DNA of 64,000 nucleotides from positions 1 to 64,000 of the forward strand of contig CAKUJH010000013.1 of NCBI GenBank assembly GCA_934661375.1. Reading direction: 5' to 3'. This document shows positions 25,654-34,890 of this stretch, in pieces. The first letter of the stretch is position 1. Each line of letters begins with the position of its first letter. The stretch comes from an uncultured Victivallales bacterium (GTDB lineage Bacteria; Verrucomicrobiota; Lentisphaeria; Victivallales; UBA1829). The notes under the pieces are model-generated. The model worked only from the letters and a program-made list of their open reading frames with translations, ran no database searches and was not told the DNA's origin. Position numbers and translations under genes: made by a program.

Positions 25654-28600
25654 ATGTTTGCAGAAATATTCATCCGGCGGCCGAAATTTGCTTTTGTCCT
25701 TTCCATCGTAACCAGTCTGGTCGGACTGCTCTGCATGTTCCGTCTGCCGATTGCGGAATATCCGGAAATTGCGCCGCCGACAGTGAAAGTTACAGCGCAG
25801 TATCCGGGCGCGACCTCCCAGGTGATAGCAGAAACGGTCGCCAGCGTGATAGAGGAACAGGTCAACGGCATTGAAGACCTGCTCTACTTCAAATCGGAAA
25901 GCGACAACAACGGCAACTACACATTGACTCTGACCTTCAAGCCGGGCATCAATTCCGACATTGCCCAGGTCAACGTGCAGAATGCGGTTCAGCGTGCCGA
26001 AGCCCAGCTGCCGGACACCGTGAAACAGATCGGCGTGGTCACCAAAAAACAATCCACGGATATGGTCGGCGTATATGCCTTCCTGACCAACGGGAAAAAA
26101 CTTTCCCAGCTGGAACTTGCCAATTATGTCCGCATGAACGTGAAAGACCCGTTTGCGCGTCTGCCCGGCATGGGATATGTGGAAATTCTCGGAGAGCGCA
26201 ATTACAGTATGCGCATCTGGCTGGACCCCATGAAGATGGCTGCCATGAACCTGACACCGGAAATTGTCATCGGCAAACTGGCTTCGCAGAACATTGCCGC
26301 AGCGGCGGGTTCAGTCGGAACGGAAAAAGCCAACCCGTATCTCCAGATGAAACTGGATGTCGCCGGACGGCTGAAAAACACGGACGAATTTGCGGGGATC
26401 GTCATAGCCACCGGACCGAAGGGGGAACAGGTTACGCTCGGCGACATTGCCCGGCTGGAACTGGGAGCGGAACGCTATACGGATGAAGGTTTTTTCAACG
26501 GAAAACCCTGTGTCGCCATGGCGATTTACCGGCAGGACGGCGCAAACGCCGTGGAGCTGGTCCGCAATGCGAACAAGCTGCTGGATGAACTGCGGACCCG
26601 TTTTCCGGAAGGCGTGCAAGGATTCATTTCCTATGACCCGACCAATTACATCATGGTGAACGTCAAGGAAATTGCCGAAACACTGGTCATGACTCTGCTG
26701 CTGGTCATCGCCATCACCTACATTTTTCTCCAGGACTGGCGCGCCACGATCGTTCCCGCGCTGGCGATTCCGGTATCTCTGCTGGGTACATTCTTCGTGA
26801 TGGCCCTGCTGGGCTTTTCCATCAATGTGCTGACCATGTTCGGTCTGATTCTGGTGATCGGTTCGCTGGTGGATAACGCCATTGTCGTAGTGGAAAACAC
26901 CATGCGCATCATCCAGGAGGAAAAACTTCCGCCGGCGGAAGCCACGGTAAAGAGCATGAAGCAGATCACCAGCCCGCTGATTGCCGCGACACTGGTTTCG
27001 GCGACGATTTATGCTCCGATCGGTTTTTACGGCGGCATCGTCGGAACCATTTATCTCCAATTCGCCGTGACCATGTGCGTGGCGCTGTGCATATCCGCAT
27101 TCAACGCCCTGACACTGAGTCCCGCGCTCTGCGCCCTGATCCTCAAACCGGCTTCGGAACAGACACTGTCCGGGCGGAAATCTTTTCTGTTCCGCTGGTT
27201 CGACCGGTCCCTGGATGCCACGAAAAAAGGATACATTTCTTTTTCCCGTTTCATGCTCCGCCGCTTTTACCTGACCATCCTGCTGGTCGGCGCGGTGCTG
27301 GCGGGAGACTGGTTTCTGATGGGACGTCTTCACAGCGGCTTCCTGCCGGACGAGGACAAGGGAGTGCTGATGTGCGAAGTGGAGCTGCCGCAGGGCGCGT
27401 CGCTGGTACGCACCACCGCCGCCATGCAGGAATTCAGCAGCAAAGCCAGACAAGTGCCCGGCATCAAGGAAATGATTGCAGTTTCCGGATTCTCCATCAT
27501 GAGCGGGTCCAGTGAAAACCTGGGCTTCTGCATTGTTCAGCTGGAAGACTGGAGCAGGCGGAAAACTTCGGAACTCTCGATCCATGCGCTGCGCGCGAAA
27601 CTCATGGAACTGGGAATGACGGTTCCGCAGGCGCAAGTCCGGGTGTTTCAGCCGCCTGCCATCATGGGACTCGGCGTAACCGGCGGAGTTACCTTTGCTT
27701 TCCGCACTACCGGGAATGATACTCCGCAGCAGTTTGAAAGACAGGTCGGCAGAATGCTCGGTATGCTCAACGACAAAAAAATCATGCCGGACGTCATGTA
27801 TGCGTTCAGCGGATTCAGTGCGCGGACGCCGCAGCTGTTTCTGGATATAGACCGGCAGAAAGCCGAAGCGCTCGGCGTACCGGTCAGCCGCATTTTCACG
27901 GCATTGCAGAGCGGTCTCGCCAGTCTGTATGTGAATGATTTCAACCTCAACGGCTATTCATTCAAGGTGAAGCTCCAGCTGGATAAGCCGGACCGTTCGT
28001 CGCCCGAAGAACTGGAGGAAATCATGGTACAGAACGATGCCGGGGATATGGTGCCGCTGACTGCCGTTGCGGATGTTCGTCTTATGCTCGGCGCGCGCAA
28101 GATCGAACGTTTCAATCAGAACATGGCGGCGACCATTACCGTGATTCCCATGCCCGGCGCGTCATCCGGAAAAATCATGACGCAGATCGAGCAGCTGCTC
28201 CGGAAAGATTTTTCCAATGAATATGACATCGGCTGGACGGATATGAGTTATCAGGAAAAAAACAACGACGGACAGCTGGTCCTGCTGATCGTGCTTGCCG
28301 TGCTGTTCGGCTACCTCTTTCTGGTGGCGCAATATGAGTCCTGGTCCATTCCGCTGCCGGTGATTCTGTCGGTGGCATTTGCGGCATTGGGCGGAATCTG
28401 CGCACTGCACCTTGCCGGAATGCTGCTGGATATCTATGCGCAGCTCGGACTCATCATGCTGATCGGGCTGTGCGCGAAAAGCACCATTCTGATGGTGGAA
28501 TTTTCCATGCAGGAACGCGATGCGGGCAAAAGCATTGCGCAGGCGGCGGTCAACGGAGCCAATTACCGTTACCGCGCCGTGCTGATGACGGCATGGAGTT

Positions 28601-28788
28601 TCATCATCGGGGTTCTGCCGCTGGTGTTCGCCTCCGGTGCAGGTGCGGAAAGCCGGAAAGTCATCGGCGTTACCACCTTCTGGGGAATGCTCTGCGCCAC
28701 TCTGCTGGGCGTGGCATTCATCCCGCCGATGTTCGCGGTTTTCCAGAAAACGCGAGAAAGCATCAAGCGTCTCTGGAAAAGAAACTGA
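25654..28788 (+). CDS. RND efflux pump permease (AcrB/MexB, HAE1 family)
   Basis: A 1044-residue permease, usual length, with 12 membrane helices and two large periplasmic loops. The start is FAEIFIRRPKFAFVLSIVTSLVGLL. In helix 4 the proton-relay motif reads GSLVDNAIVVVEN: D407 is kept but the position equivalent to AcrB D408 is Asn (N408). K942 (LCAKSTILMVEF) matches AcrB K940. It uses the proton gradient to expel amphiphilic compounds such as bile salts or antibiotics (family knowledge). Co-transcribed with the adaptor; ends at a strong terminator. Confidence 0.93.
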   Translation: MFAEIFIRRPKFAFVLSIVTSLVGLLCMFRLPIAEYPEIAPPTVKVTAQYPGATSQVIAETVASVIEEQVNGIEDLLYFKSESDNNGNYTLTLTFKPGINSDIAQVNVQNAVQRAEAQLPDTVKQIGVVTKKQSTDMVGVYAFLTNGKKLSQLELANYVRMNVKDPFARLPGMGYVEILGERNYSMRIWLDPMKMAAMNLTPEIVIGKLASQNIAAAAGSVGTEKANPYLQMKLDVAGRLKNTDEFAGIVIATGPKGEQVTLGDIARLELGAERYTDEGFFNGKPCVAMAIYRQDGANAVELVRNANKLLDELRTRFPEGVQGFISYDPTNYIMVNVKEIAETLVMTLLLVIAITYIFLQDWRATIVPALAIPVSLLGTFFVMALLGFSINVLTMFGLILVIGSLVDNAIVVVENTMRIIQEEKLPPAEATVKSMKQITSPLIAATLVSATIYAPIGFYGGIVGTIYLQFAVTMCVALCISAFNALTLSPALCALILKPASEQTLSGRKSFLFRWFDRSLDATKKGYISFSRFMLRRFYLTILLVGAVLAGDWFLMGRLHSGFLPDEDKGVLMCEVELPQGASLVRTTAAMQEFSSKARQVPGIKEMIAVSGFSIMSGSSENLGFCIVQLEDWSRRKTSELSIHALRAKLMELGMTVPQAQVRVFQPPAIMGLGVTGGVTFAFRTTGNDTPQQFERQVGRMLGMLNDKKIMPDVMYAFSGFSARTPQLFLDIDRQKAEALGVPVSRIFTALQSGLASLYVNDFNLNGYSFKVKLQLDKPDRSSPEELEEIMVQNDAGDMVPLTAVADVRLMLGARKIERFNQNMAATITVIPMPGASSGKIMTQIEQLLRKDFSNEYDIGWTDMSYQEKNNDGQLVLLIVLAVLFGYLFLVAQYESWSIPLPVILSVAFAALGGICALHLAGMLLDIYAQLGLIMLIGLCAKSTILMVEFSMQERDAGKSIAQAAVNGANYRYRAVLMTAWSFIIGVLPLVFASGAGAESRKVIGVTTFWGMLCATLLGVAFIPPMFAVFQKTRESIKRLWKRN

Positions 28789-28800
28789 AATCGTACAGAA

Positions 28801-28841
28801 AAAAAACGGCGGCTCCGGGTTCGGATGTCCGCCGTTTTTTT
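28801..28841. terminator. Bidirectional terminator between efflux operon and Dabb gene
   Basis: A-run plus CGGCGG (28807-28812) pairs with CCGCCG (28829-28834) plus a T7 run. Symmetric, so it can stop transcription from both sides of the convergent genes. Confidence 0.88.
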
Positions 28842-28849
28842 GAGGTGAA

Positions 28850-29152
28850 TTATTCCTCAAAGTCCAGACACAGACGGGTCTGGGTGAACGGACGCACTTT
28901 TGCGTCGGCAACTGCCGTATGGGCTGGATGCACGGAATAATTCTTCAGTGCCGCGGCGTCGGTGAACGCGGAATCCAGCATGACATCCGCCGTGGAACTG
29001 GGCAATCCCGTTGTCCGGACCTGAATGGCGGTCAACCCCGGCACAACGCCGAGCAGACCTTCGAGTCCGGCTTTGATTCCAGCTTTGACTTCCTTTTTTT
29101 CGTCTTCGTTCAAGGTGTCTTTCAGTTTCCATAAGATAATGTGTTTTATCAT
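28850..29152 (-). CDS. Dabb-family (stress-responsive alpha-beta barrel) protein
   Basis: A 100-residue protein opening MIKHIILWKLKD, the Dabb signature, with GVVPGLTAIQV, DVMLDSAFTDAAALKNYSVHPAHTAV typical for this dimeric ferredoxin-like fold. Function in bacteria is usually unknown; some relatives are small enzymes or stress proteins. AAGGAG lies 9 bases before the start. Twenty-one bases behind the sugar acetyltransferase gene, so co-transcribed. Confidence 0.9.
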   Translation of the reverse strand: MIKHIILWKLKDTLNEDEKKEVKAGIKAGLEGLLGVVPGLTAIQVRTTGLPSSTADVMLDSAFTDAAALKNYSVHPAHTAVADAKVRPFTQTRLCLDFEE

Positions 29153-29173
29153 GTTGCGAATCTCCTTCCGCAG

Positions 29174-29776
29174 TTATTGTTCAATCCGGCGGTCCTTGTA
29201 ATAAAATTCACGGTCGCGCTCGGAAATCGGGCGCAGCACCCGGCAGGGATTTCCCACGGCAACCACATTGGCGGGAATGTCCTTGGTCACAATGGAACCA
29301 GCCCCGATGACCGAATTCTCTCCGATGGTAATTCCGGGCAGGATGACGGCTCCCGCGCCAATCCAGACGTTATTGCCGATCCGCACAGGAATATTGAACT
29401 GCGCCACTTTCCGCCGCAGTTCGGGATCGACGGGATGTCCGGCAGTGGCGATGGTAACGTTCGGACCGATCATGACCGAATCACCGATGTAAATATCGGT
29501 ATCATCCACCAGAGTCAGGTTGAAATTGGCGTACACGTTGCTGCCCAGATGAGTATGACAGCCCCAATTGGCGTGCAGAGGCGGTTCGATATAACAGTTT
29601 TCGCCTACTTCCGCCAGCAGTTCCCGGAGCAGTCTGCCGCGCAGTTCCTGCTGCGTCGGCCGGGTCTGGTTGAAATCGTAAAGACGATCCAGACATTGCA
29701 GCTGTTCCTTCATCAAATCCTCATCGCTGCAGAAATAGACTTTTCCGCTTTTCATCAATTCTTTGGCCGTGGACAT
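29174..29776 (-). CDS. Maltose/galactoside O-acetyltransferase-type enzyme
   Basis: A 200-residue LbH acetyltransferase. The Mac N-terminal domain (EQLQCLDRLYDFNQTRPT) is followed by hexapeptide repeats of a left-handed beta-helix (IGPNVTIATAGHPVDPELR…, IGNNVWIGAGAVILPGITIG, IGAGSIVTKDIPANVVAVGNPCRV). The catalytic His of TAGHPV is present. It transfers acetyl from acetyl-CoA to sugars, often as detoxification or to prime export. Start set by GAGG 6 bases upstream. Divergent from the GntR regulator. Confidence 0.92.
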   Translation of the reverse strand: MSTAKELMKSGKVYFCSDEDLMKEQLQCLDRLYDFNQTRPTQQELRGRLLRELLAEVGENCYIEPPLHANWGCHTHLGSNVYANFNLTLVDDTDIYIGDSVMIGPNVTIATAGHPVDPELRRKVAQFNIPVRIGNNVWIGAGAVILPGITIGENSVIGAGSIVTKDIPANVVAVGNPCRVLRPISERDREFYYKDRRIEQ

Positions 29777-29816
29777 GAATACCTCATTTTATCAGGTGAA
29801 AAGTGTTGTTTCCGGA

Positions 29817-29844
29817 AATATATCACAGCTCCGGATTTTTGCAA
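29817..29844 (-). promoter_or_regulatory. Promoter of the acetyltransferase gene
   Basis: On the minus strand TTGCAA (29844-29839) and TATATT (29822-29817) are 16 bases apart, about 40 bases before the start codon. Confidence 0.5.
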
Positions 29845-29892
29845 GCAAGGTTCTCCGATCGTTTTTTTTCGTAAAAAATTACAATCACCCCC

Positions 29893-29920
29893 TTGACAAA
29901 TTCAAAAATTTGAGTATAAT
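29893..29920 (+). promoter_or_regulatory. Consensus promoter with built-in operator for the GntR operon
   Basis: Perfect TTGACA (29893-29898) and TATAAT (29915-29920) with a 16-base spacer. The spacer contains CAAATT-CAAA-AATTTG (29897-29912), a perfect 6+6 inverted repeat. A strong promoter with an operator between its boxes is the usual layout for tight repression, probably by the GntR protein made from it. Confidence 0.75.
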
Positions 29921-29962
29921 AGTTAATATTACATCTAACATGAACCAAACAACGAAGATAAT

Positions 29963-31069
29963 ATGAATTTATACCAGACAATCAGCGGAGAACTGCGGCA
30001 GGCAATTACGGGCAAGCTGCTGAAACCCGGCGACCGGATTCTTTCCATCAAGGAAATGAAGGAAAAATACGGAGTAAGCCATATTACCGTACTGCGCGTC
30101 TATAAGGAACTGGCGGCGGAAAAACTCATTGAGTGCCGCCACGGACAAGGCTATTTTGTCTGCGCACCAGCCGCCCGGCAGCGTCCGGTGTTCGGCAGAT
30201 TTGCGTGCTTTGTGCGCGCCATGCGTCCTCCCCGTCTCACGGACAATTATTTCAATGAGATCAACATGGGAATTCAGATGGAAGCCGCCAGCCGCCGGAT
30301 TGACTTGCAGCTGTCGCACCGGACCGCGCTGCTGGATGCGTATATTCCCACGGCGGAAATACAGAATGAACTGAAAAACGCCATGCTTGCGGCAGCGGAA
30401 AACACTGACGGTTTTCTGCTGGATGAACGGATTTCCGATGAGGTGATTGCGGATGTCATTGAAAAAACCCGGAAACCGATGGTTCTGCTCAACCGTCATA
30501 CAGATCTGCCGGTCAATATCGTGCGCCCGGACAACGAATCCGGACTGCGTATGCTGCTGGATATGGGACGCAAAATGAAATATTCCCAATTTGTTTTCTG
30601 CGCACAGGCGACTCTGGGCGAATCCTACAACCCGGTTTCCAATTACAATGCCATGATCCGGGATGCGGCATTCCGGGAACTGGTTCCGGATTCCGAGGGA
30701 GAAGTGGTGAATGACTGTCTGCAAGTTCCGCTGGAAGTCTTTCTCAGAAGAATCAGCACCGTGTATCAGCGGCGGCGGAAAAACGGACGGGTTCTGCTGA
30801 TCTGCACCAGCGATACTCTGGCGGAAGGTCTCTGCCCGCATTTCTGTCCGCAGGGAAAAACGCCGGACGACCTCGGCATTGCCGGCATGGACGGTCTGGA
30901 TATCTGCCGGTTGTGCCGTCCGGAGCTGACGACCATGAAAACCGATACGCTGGATATGGGACGCAAAGCGGTGGAACTGCTGCAAAGTTCGGTCAACGGC
31001 ACCGATTCCTATGCGCCGTCGACATTCCTATCTCCGATGATTTTCACTCCCGGAGGTTCCATGAATTGA
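29963..31069 (+). CDS. GntR-type transcriptional regulator with LacI-like sensor domain
   Basis: A 368-residue regulator. Residues 1-70 are a GntR winged helix (LRQAITGKLLKPGDRI, YGVSHITVLRVYKELAAEKLIECRHGQGYFV). From about 75 on comes a periplasmic-binding-like fold as in LacI and AraR proteins (DGFLLDERISDEVIADVI, DLGIAGMDGLDICRLCRPELTTM, GRKAVELL). It would sense a sugar and control the operon behind it (prepilin-like protein, DUF4838 enzyme, binding module). Autoregulation is likely from the operator within its own promoter. Confidence 0.88.
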   Translation: MNLYQTISGELRQAITGKLLKPGDRILSIKEMKEKYGVSHITVLRVYKELAAEKLIECRHGQGYFVCAPAARQRPVFGRFACFVRAMRPPRLTDNYFNEINMGIQMEAASRRIDLQLSHRTALLDAYIPTAEIQNELKNAMLAAAENTDGFLLDERISDEVIADVIEKTRKPMVLLNRHTDLPVNIVRPDNESGLRMLLDMGRKMKYSQFVFCAQATLGESYNPVSNYNAMIRDAAFRELVPDSEGEVVNDCLQVPLEVFLRRISTVYQRRRKNGRVLLICTSDTLAEGLCPHFCPQGKTPDDLGIAGMDGLDICRLCRPELTTMKTDTLDMGRKAVELLQSSVNGTDSYAPSTFLSPMIFTPGGSMN

Positions 31070-31136
31070 ATTGAAAAATCGCAGAACGAATTGAAATTAT
31101 GTTAACTCCAAAACAAAACGAAGGGAGAACCAGACC

Positions 31137-31892
31137 ATGAACAGGCAGAAATCATTTTTATCCATTCCATATTTCATATCTCATATTTCAAATTTGAAGC
31201 GTAAATCAAAACGATTTACGCTGATAGAACTCCTCGTCGTGATTGCCATTATTGCCATTCTCGCGGGTATGCTGCTCCCCGCGCTGAATGCAGCCAAAGA
31301 AAAAGCCCGCGCCATTTCCTGTGTCAGCAATCTGAAGCAGATCGGACAAGCCATGCTTGCCTACACCATGGACTGCCGCGACTGGTTCCCCGGCGGAACC
31401 ATCGGCAACAAAATTTACTTCGATCTCATGCCTTATACAGGGGTCGACCCCGACAAATATAAGTATACGCCCTGGAAGAACCGGAAAATCTGGGCTTGTC
31501 CCTCTGACAGTTACCGCGAAAAAATCTACAACGCCTCCCCTTCCAGCGAACAGTACCATATTCATGGCAGCTACGGATTCAATTATTATACCCGGAATGA
31601 CCTGACGGGAATGGGACGCGACATGCAGTGCATGGAAAAGATCAGCATGATCCGGAAACCGTCGGAATATATCTACGGTGCGGATTCCCAGGACCTGAGG
31701 GATGGGAAAGCTCTGCTGTATACGACGCTTACGGTTAACACGTGGCCGTTCAAGACATCTGCCCAGAACGATACTGGAGTTCATTTCCGGCATCAGGGCA
31801 ATGCCGGCACGCTCTGGCTTGACGGACATGTCACGCAAACCCGTCTGAATGAATGCTTCGGCAATGGAACCCTGCTGTATCAGGCTCCATAA
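31137..31892 (+). CDS. Prepilin-like protein with H-X9-DG motif
   Basis: A 251-residue protein. An unusually long leader (31 residues, PYFISHISNLKRKSK…) precedes FTLIELLVVIAIIAILAGMLLPAL. The body has SCVSNLKQIGQAM, IWACPSD and ends with FRHQGNAGTLWLDGHV, an exact H-X9-DG. GAAGGGAG lies upstream of the start. The leader is encoded by an A/T-rich repetitive stretch (CATATTTCATATCTCATATTTCA at 31168-31190). It is the first structural gene of the GntR operon. Confidence 0.87.
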   Translation: MNRQKSFLSIPYFISHISNLKRKSKRFTLIELLVVIAIIAILAGMLLPALNAAKEKARAISCVSNLKQIGQAMLAYTMDCRDWFPGGTIGNKIYFDLMPYTGVDPDKYKYTPWKNRKIWACPSDSYREKIYNASPSSEQYHIHGSYGFNYYTRNDLTGMGRDMQCMEKISMIRKPSEYIYGADSQDLRDGKALLYTTLTVNTWPFKTSAQNDTGVHFRHQGNAGTLWLDGHVTQTRLNECFGNGTLLYQAP

Positions 31893-31927
31893 CCCATATA
31901 AATGAATTGAAAGGAAAGGTCCATCCC

Positions 31928-34858
31928 ATGAAACGAATCCTCCCGCTTATTCTAATCTCACTGGCTGTCGGTCTGACGGCTGCGCCGCCGGAACGTCCGG
32001 CGCGTCAGATCCGGATTCAGAAACAGATTGCCGCAGCCGCAGCGGCGGAAAACACGGAAATCGTCATCGCCGCCAATGCGCCGAAGACCATCCGGTTTGC
32101 CGCCAAAGAACTGCAAGGTTTCCTCCGGGAAATTTTCGGAAAAAATATTCCGGTGGTGCATCAGCCGTCAACAGGGAAAGTATCATTCATTCTCGGTGTG
32201 AATTCCTGGACGCAGGAAGCCGGACTGGATACAGGGAAACTGGTGCGGGACGCTTTCATTATCCGGACCATCGGCAGCCGCGTTTACATTGCCGGACTGG
32301 ATGATCCGAAAGCGGATCCGGAAAAGGAAATTGCCCGCGGCGGCGTCTGGGGACAGCTGTATGAACGAGGTACGCTGTTCGGTGTGTATGATTTTCTGGA
32401 ACGCATTGCCGGAGTCCGCATGTATTTTCCCGGCGAACTCGGCACGGTAATTCCGAAGGCAGCAGAACTGCAGATTCCGGAAATGGACATTTATGACCGG
32501 CCGGATTTCATACAGCGTCGGTATTCCGCTTACTGGGACGGCACGTATTTTGAAGGGGAAAACCGGGATGCCGTCATTCATCCGGCAAAGAATCTGAATC
32601 AGTACCGTCTGCGCATGGAAACGGAGATGATTCCCTGCGCCCACGGGCTGAATTCTTTCCGCTATATTCAGCGGTTCGGGAAAACGCATCCGGAATACTT
32701 CGCGCTTCAGAGCAACGGCAAGCGCAGCAATGATCCAGCCATGCCGCATCCCGGACAGCTCTGCTATACCAGCGGCATTGTGGAGGAAATCTATCAGGAT
32801 GTCCGTTCGTATCTGAAAGGAGAGAGCGCAGAAGTCCGCGGAATACCCGCGCCCGGCAATACATCCGGATACGGCTGGGGACCGAACACCTGGGGAATCA
32901 AGGGCAAGTACGTGGACATCATGCCGCAGGATGCGTTCTCCGGCTGCTTCTGCCCGAAATGCCAGGCGGCATATAAGAAAGGCGATCCGCAGTATGCCTC
33001 GGAAGTGATCTGGGGCAATACGCTCGGCATTGCGGAACGGCTGAAGAAAGAAGGCATTTCCGGATATATCACCATGATGGTATACACCCCGTACCGGCGG
33101 ATTCCGGCACAGAAAATCCCGGACAATGTCATGGTCATGGTGGCGGAAACCGGACCGTGGTCAAAAGGAAATCCGGAACAGAAACAGCGCGACGACAACG
33201 AAATCCGCAGCTGGAGCAAAAAACTCGGACACAAAGTATGGCTCTGGAATTACGTCAACAAATACGGTGCGCTGCAAATGCCCGGCATTCCGCAGATGAG
33301 TCCGCGTGCCTACGGCGAATATTACCAGAATCTCGCTCCGTGGATTTTCGGAGCATTCGCGGAATCGGAAAATGACCGCTTCATTTACAATTACCTGAAT
33401 TACTATGTCTTTGCAAAAATTGCATGGGATAATAAAACAGATCTGAAAGACCTGCTGGATGAACATTACCGTCTGCTGTTCGGGAAAGCCGCTCCGGAAA
33501 TGCGCAGCTTCTATGAACTGCTGGAGGACAAATGGGTCGGACAGGTTGCGGGTCGTGTCAGCGACACCCCGCTGGGACCGATGACTGTTCCGCCTTCGGA
33601 TCAGGTGCTGTGGACAGATATTTACTCCGCCGATGTTCAATCGACGCTGAATGACCTGCTGGTCCGGGCGGTCAAAGCTGTTCCCGCCGATTCGAAGGAA
33701 GCCGCGCGAATCGCGCTGATCCGCCGTGAATTCTACGAACCGCTGCAGCAGGCATACCGGAAATGGCGCAGCACTACGGACAAAGTCAAAGGTCTGAAAT
33801 TTCATCTCTCCGCCGAACCGGAAAACAGGATTCGTCTGCATCCGTTCATCAAACCCGATGCTGAATGCAGGAAAACAGTCGAAACGGCGGTCCGGGCGTG
33901 GAAAACTGAAACGGCTCTGCACATCCGTTTTGAATGCGCCGAACCGGAAATCGGGAACATTGCCGCGATCAGACGCAAAGCAGATGACCCGGACATCTGG
34001 CGGGACAACTCGGTGGAAGTTTTCCTTAATCCGTCCGGCGACCGCAAGACCTATTATCATCTGCTGATGAATTCCGAAGGTTCGCTTTCCGACCAGAAAT
34101 GCGTCCGGCTCGGAGCAGGTTCGTCCAGTGATTTCTCCTGGAATTCCGATGCTTCGGTCAAAGTGGAAAAACTGGCGGACGCATGGATTGCCGAAATCGC
34201 TGTTCCTCTGAAGAATCTGCCCGGAATGAAAGCGGAATTTCCCGCCAATTTTGCGCGGAACCGGATTCTGAAACATAACGGCAGGTATGAACCCCTGTAT
34301 CAGTGGAGTCCGTTCACCCGCGGTTTCCATGATCTGGAAAATTACGGCTCGCTTTCCGCAGAACCGGACAGAAATCTCATCATCAACAGTGATTTTTCCA
34401 TTCCAGCCAAACACACCAACCGCCATTTCGGTATCTGGAAAGGATATGAATGGCAAGGCGGATGGATCGGTGATGCCGCAAATCCGCCGGCCTTGGACAA
34501 CGCCGTCTGCATCAGTCTCCCTGCCGGTCTGCGTCTTCAAGGCAAGGATGTGCAGATACAGCAGTCGCTGCCGAAGCTGAAGCCGAATACCAGATACCGG
34601 CTGTCGTTCTATGTGAAACTGACGGATGTCAAGCCGCTGACACGGGGCGGCGGAGTCTGCGCCAATATCTGGGATGACGCAAACCGCTGGTTCCCCGCTC
34701 ACAACTGGATGACCGGGACAACGGACTGGACATTCCAGAGTTACGAGTTCACCTCCGGCAAAAAGACCAATGCAGAAATCACGTCCTACATCCGGCTGCG
34801 GATTCTGGGCGCGGAAGGAACCGTATGGTTTGATGACGTCCGTCTGGAAGAAATCTGA
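31928..34858 (+). CDS. Secreted DUF4838 glycosidase-like enzyme with C-terminal binding modules
   Basis: The ATG at 31928 follows AAAGGAAAGG and starts a signal peptide (MKRILPLILISLAVGLTA); 976 residues. Order: an alpha-glucuronidase-type N-terminal domain (IVIAANAPKTIRFAAKELQGF…, GTLFGVYDFLERIAGVRMYFPGELG), a DUF4838 TIM barrel with the cluster CFCPKC (340-345), a CBM9-like domain (about 620-800: DIWRDNSVEVFLNPSG), and a jelly-roll module (about 815-976). The enzyme probably trims uronic-acid or hexosamine glycans; the exact activity is not known. The last module is duplicated as the next gene. Confidence 0.78.
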   Translation: MKRILPLILISLAVGLTAAPPERPARQIRIQKQIAAAAAAENTEIVIAANAPKTIRFAAKELQGFLREIFGKNIPVVHQPSTGKVSFILGVNSWTQEAGLDTGKLVRDAFIIRTIGSRVYIAGLDDPKADPEKEIARGGVWGQLYERGTLFGVYDFLERIAGVRMYFPGELGTVIPKAAELQIPEMDIYDRPDFIQRRYSAYWDGTYFEGENRDAVIHPAKNLNQYRLRMETEMIPCAHGLNSFRYIQRFGKTHPEYFALQSNGKRSNDPAMPHPGQLCYTSGIVEEIYQDVRSYLKGESAEVRGIPAPGNTSGYGWGPNTWGIKGKYVDIMPQDAFSGCFCPKCQAAYKKGDPQYASEVIWGNTLGIAERLKKEGISGYITMMVYTPYRRIPAQKIPDNVMVMVAETGPWSKGNPEQKQRDDNEIRSWSKKLGHKVWLWNYVNKYGALQMPGIPQMSPRAYGEYYQNLAPWIFGAFAESENDRFIYNYLNYYVFAKIAWDNKTDLKDLLDEHYRLLFGKAAPEMRSFYELLEDKWVGQVAGRVSDTPLGPMTVPPSDQVLWTDIYSADVQSTLNDLLVRAVKAVPADSKEAARIALIRREFYEPLQQAYRKWRSTTDKVKGLKFHLSAEPENRIRLHPFIKPDAECRKTVETAVRAWKTETALHIRFECAEPEIGNIAAIRRKADDPDIWRDNSVEVFLNPSGDRKTYYHLLMNSEGSLSDQKCVRLGAGSSSDFSWNSDASVKVEKLADAWIAEIAVPLKNLPGMKAEFPANFARNRILKHNGRYEPLYQWSPFTRGFHDLENYGSLSAEPDRNLIINSDFSIPAKHTNRHFGIWKGYEWQGGWIGDAANPPALDNAVCISLPAGLRLQGKDVQIQQSLPKLKPNTRYRLSFYVKLTDVKPLTRGGGVCANIWDDANRWFPAHNWMTGTTDWTFQSYEFTSGKKTNAEITSYIRLRILGAEGTVWFDDVRLEEI
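34376..34855 (+). repeat. Direct repeat, copy 1: C-terminal module of the DUF4838 gene
   Basis: This stretch is repeated at 34972-35448. Two blocks are base-for-base identical: 34406-34470 (65 bases) and 34778-34852 (75 bases), with a more diverged middle. Confidence 0.85.
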
Positions 34859-34890
34859 AACACCATCAACCTAATGAAAGGATATAGAAC

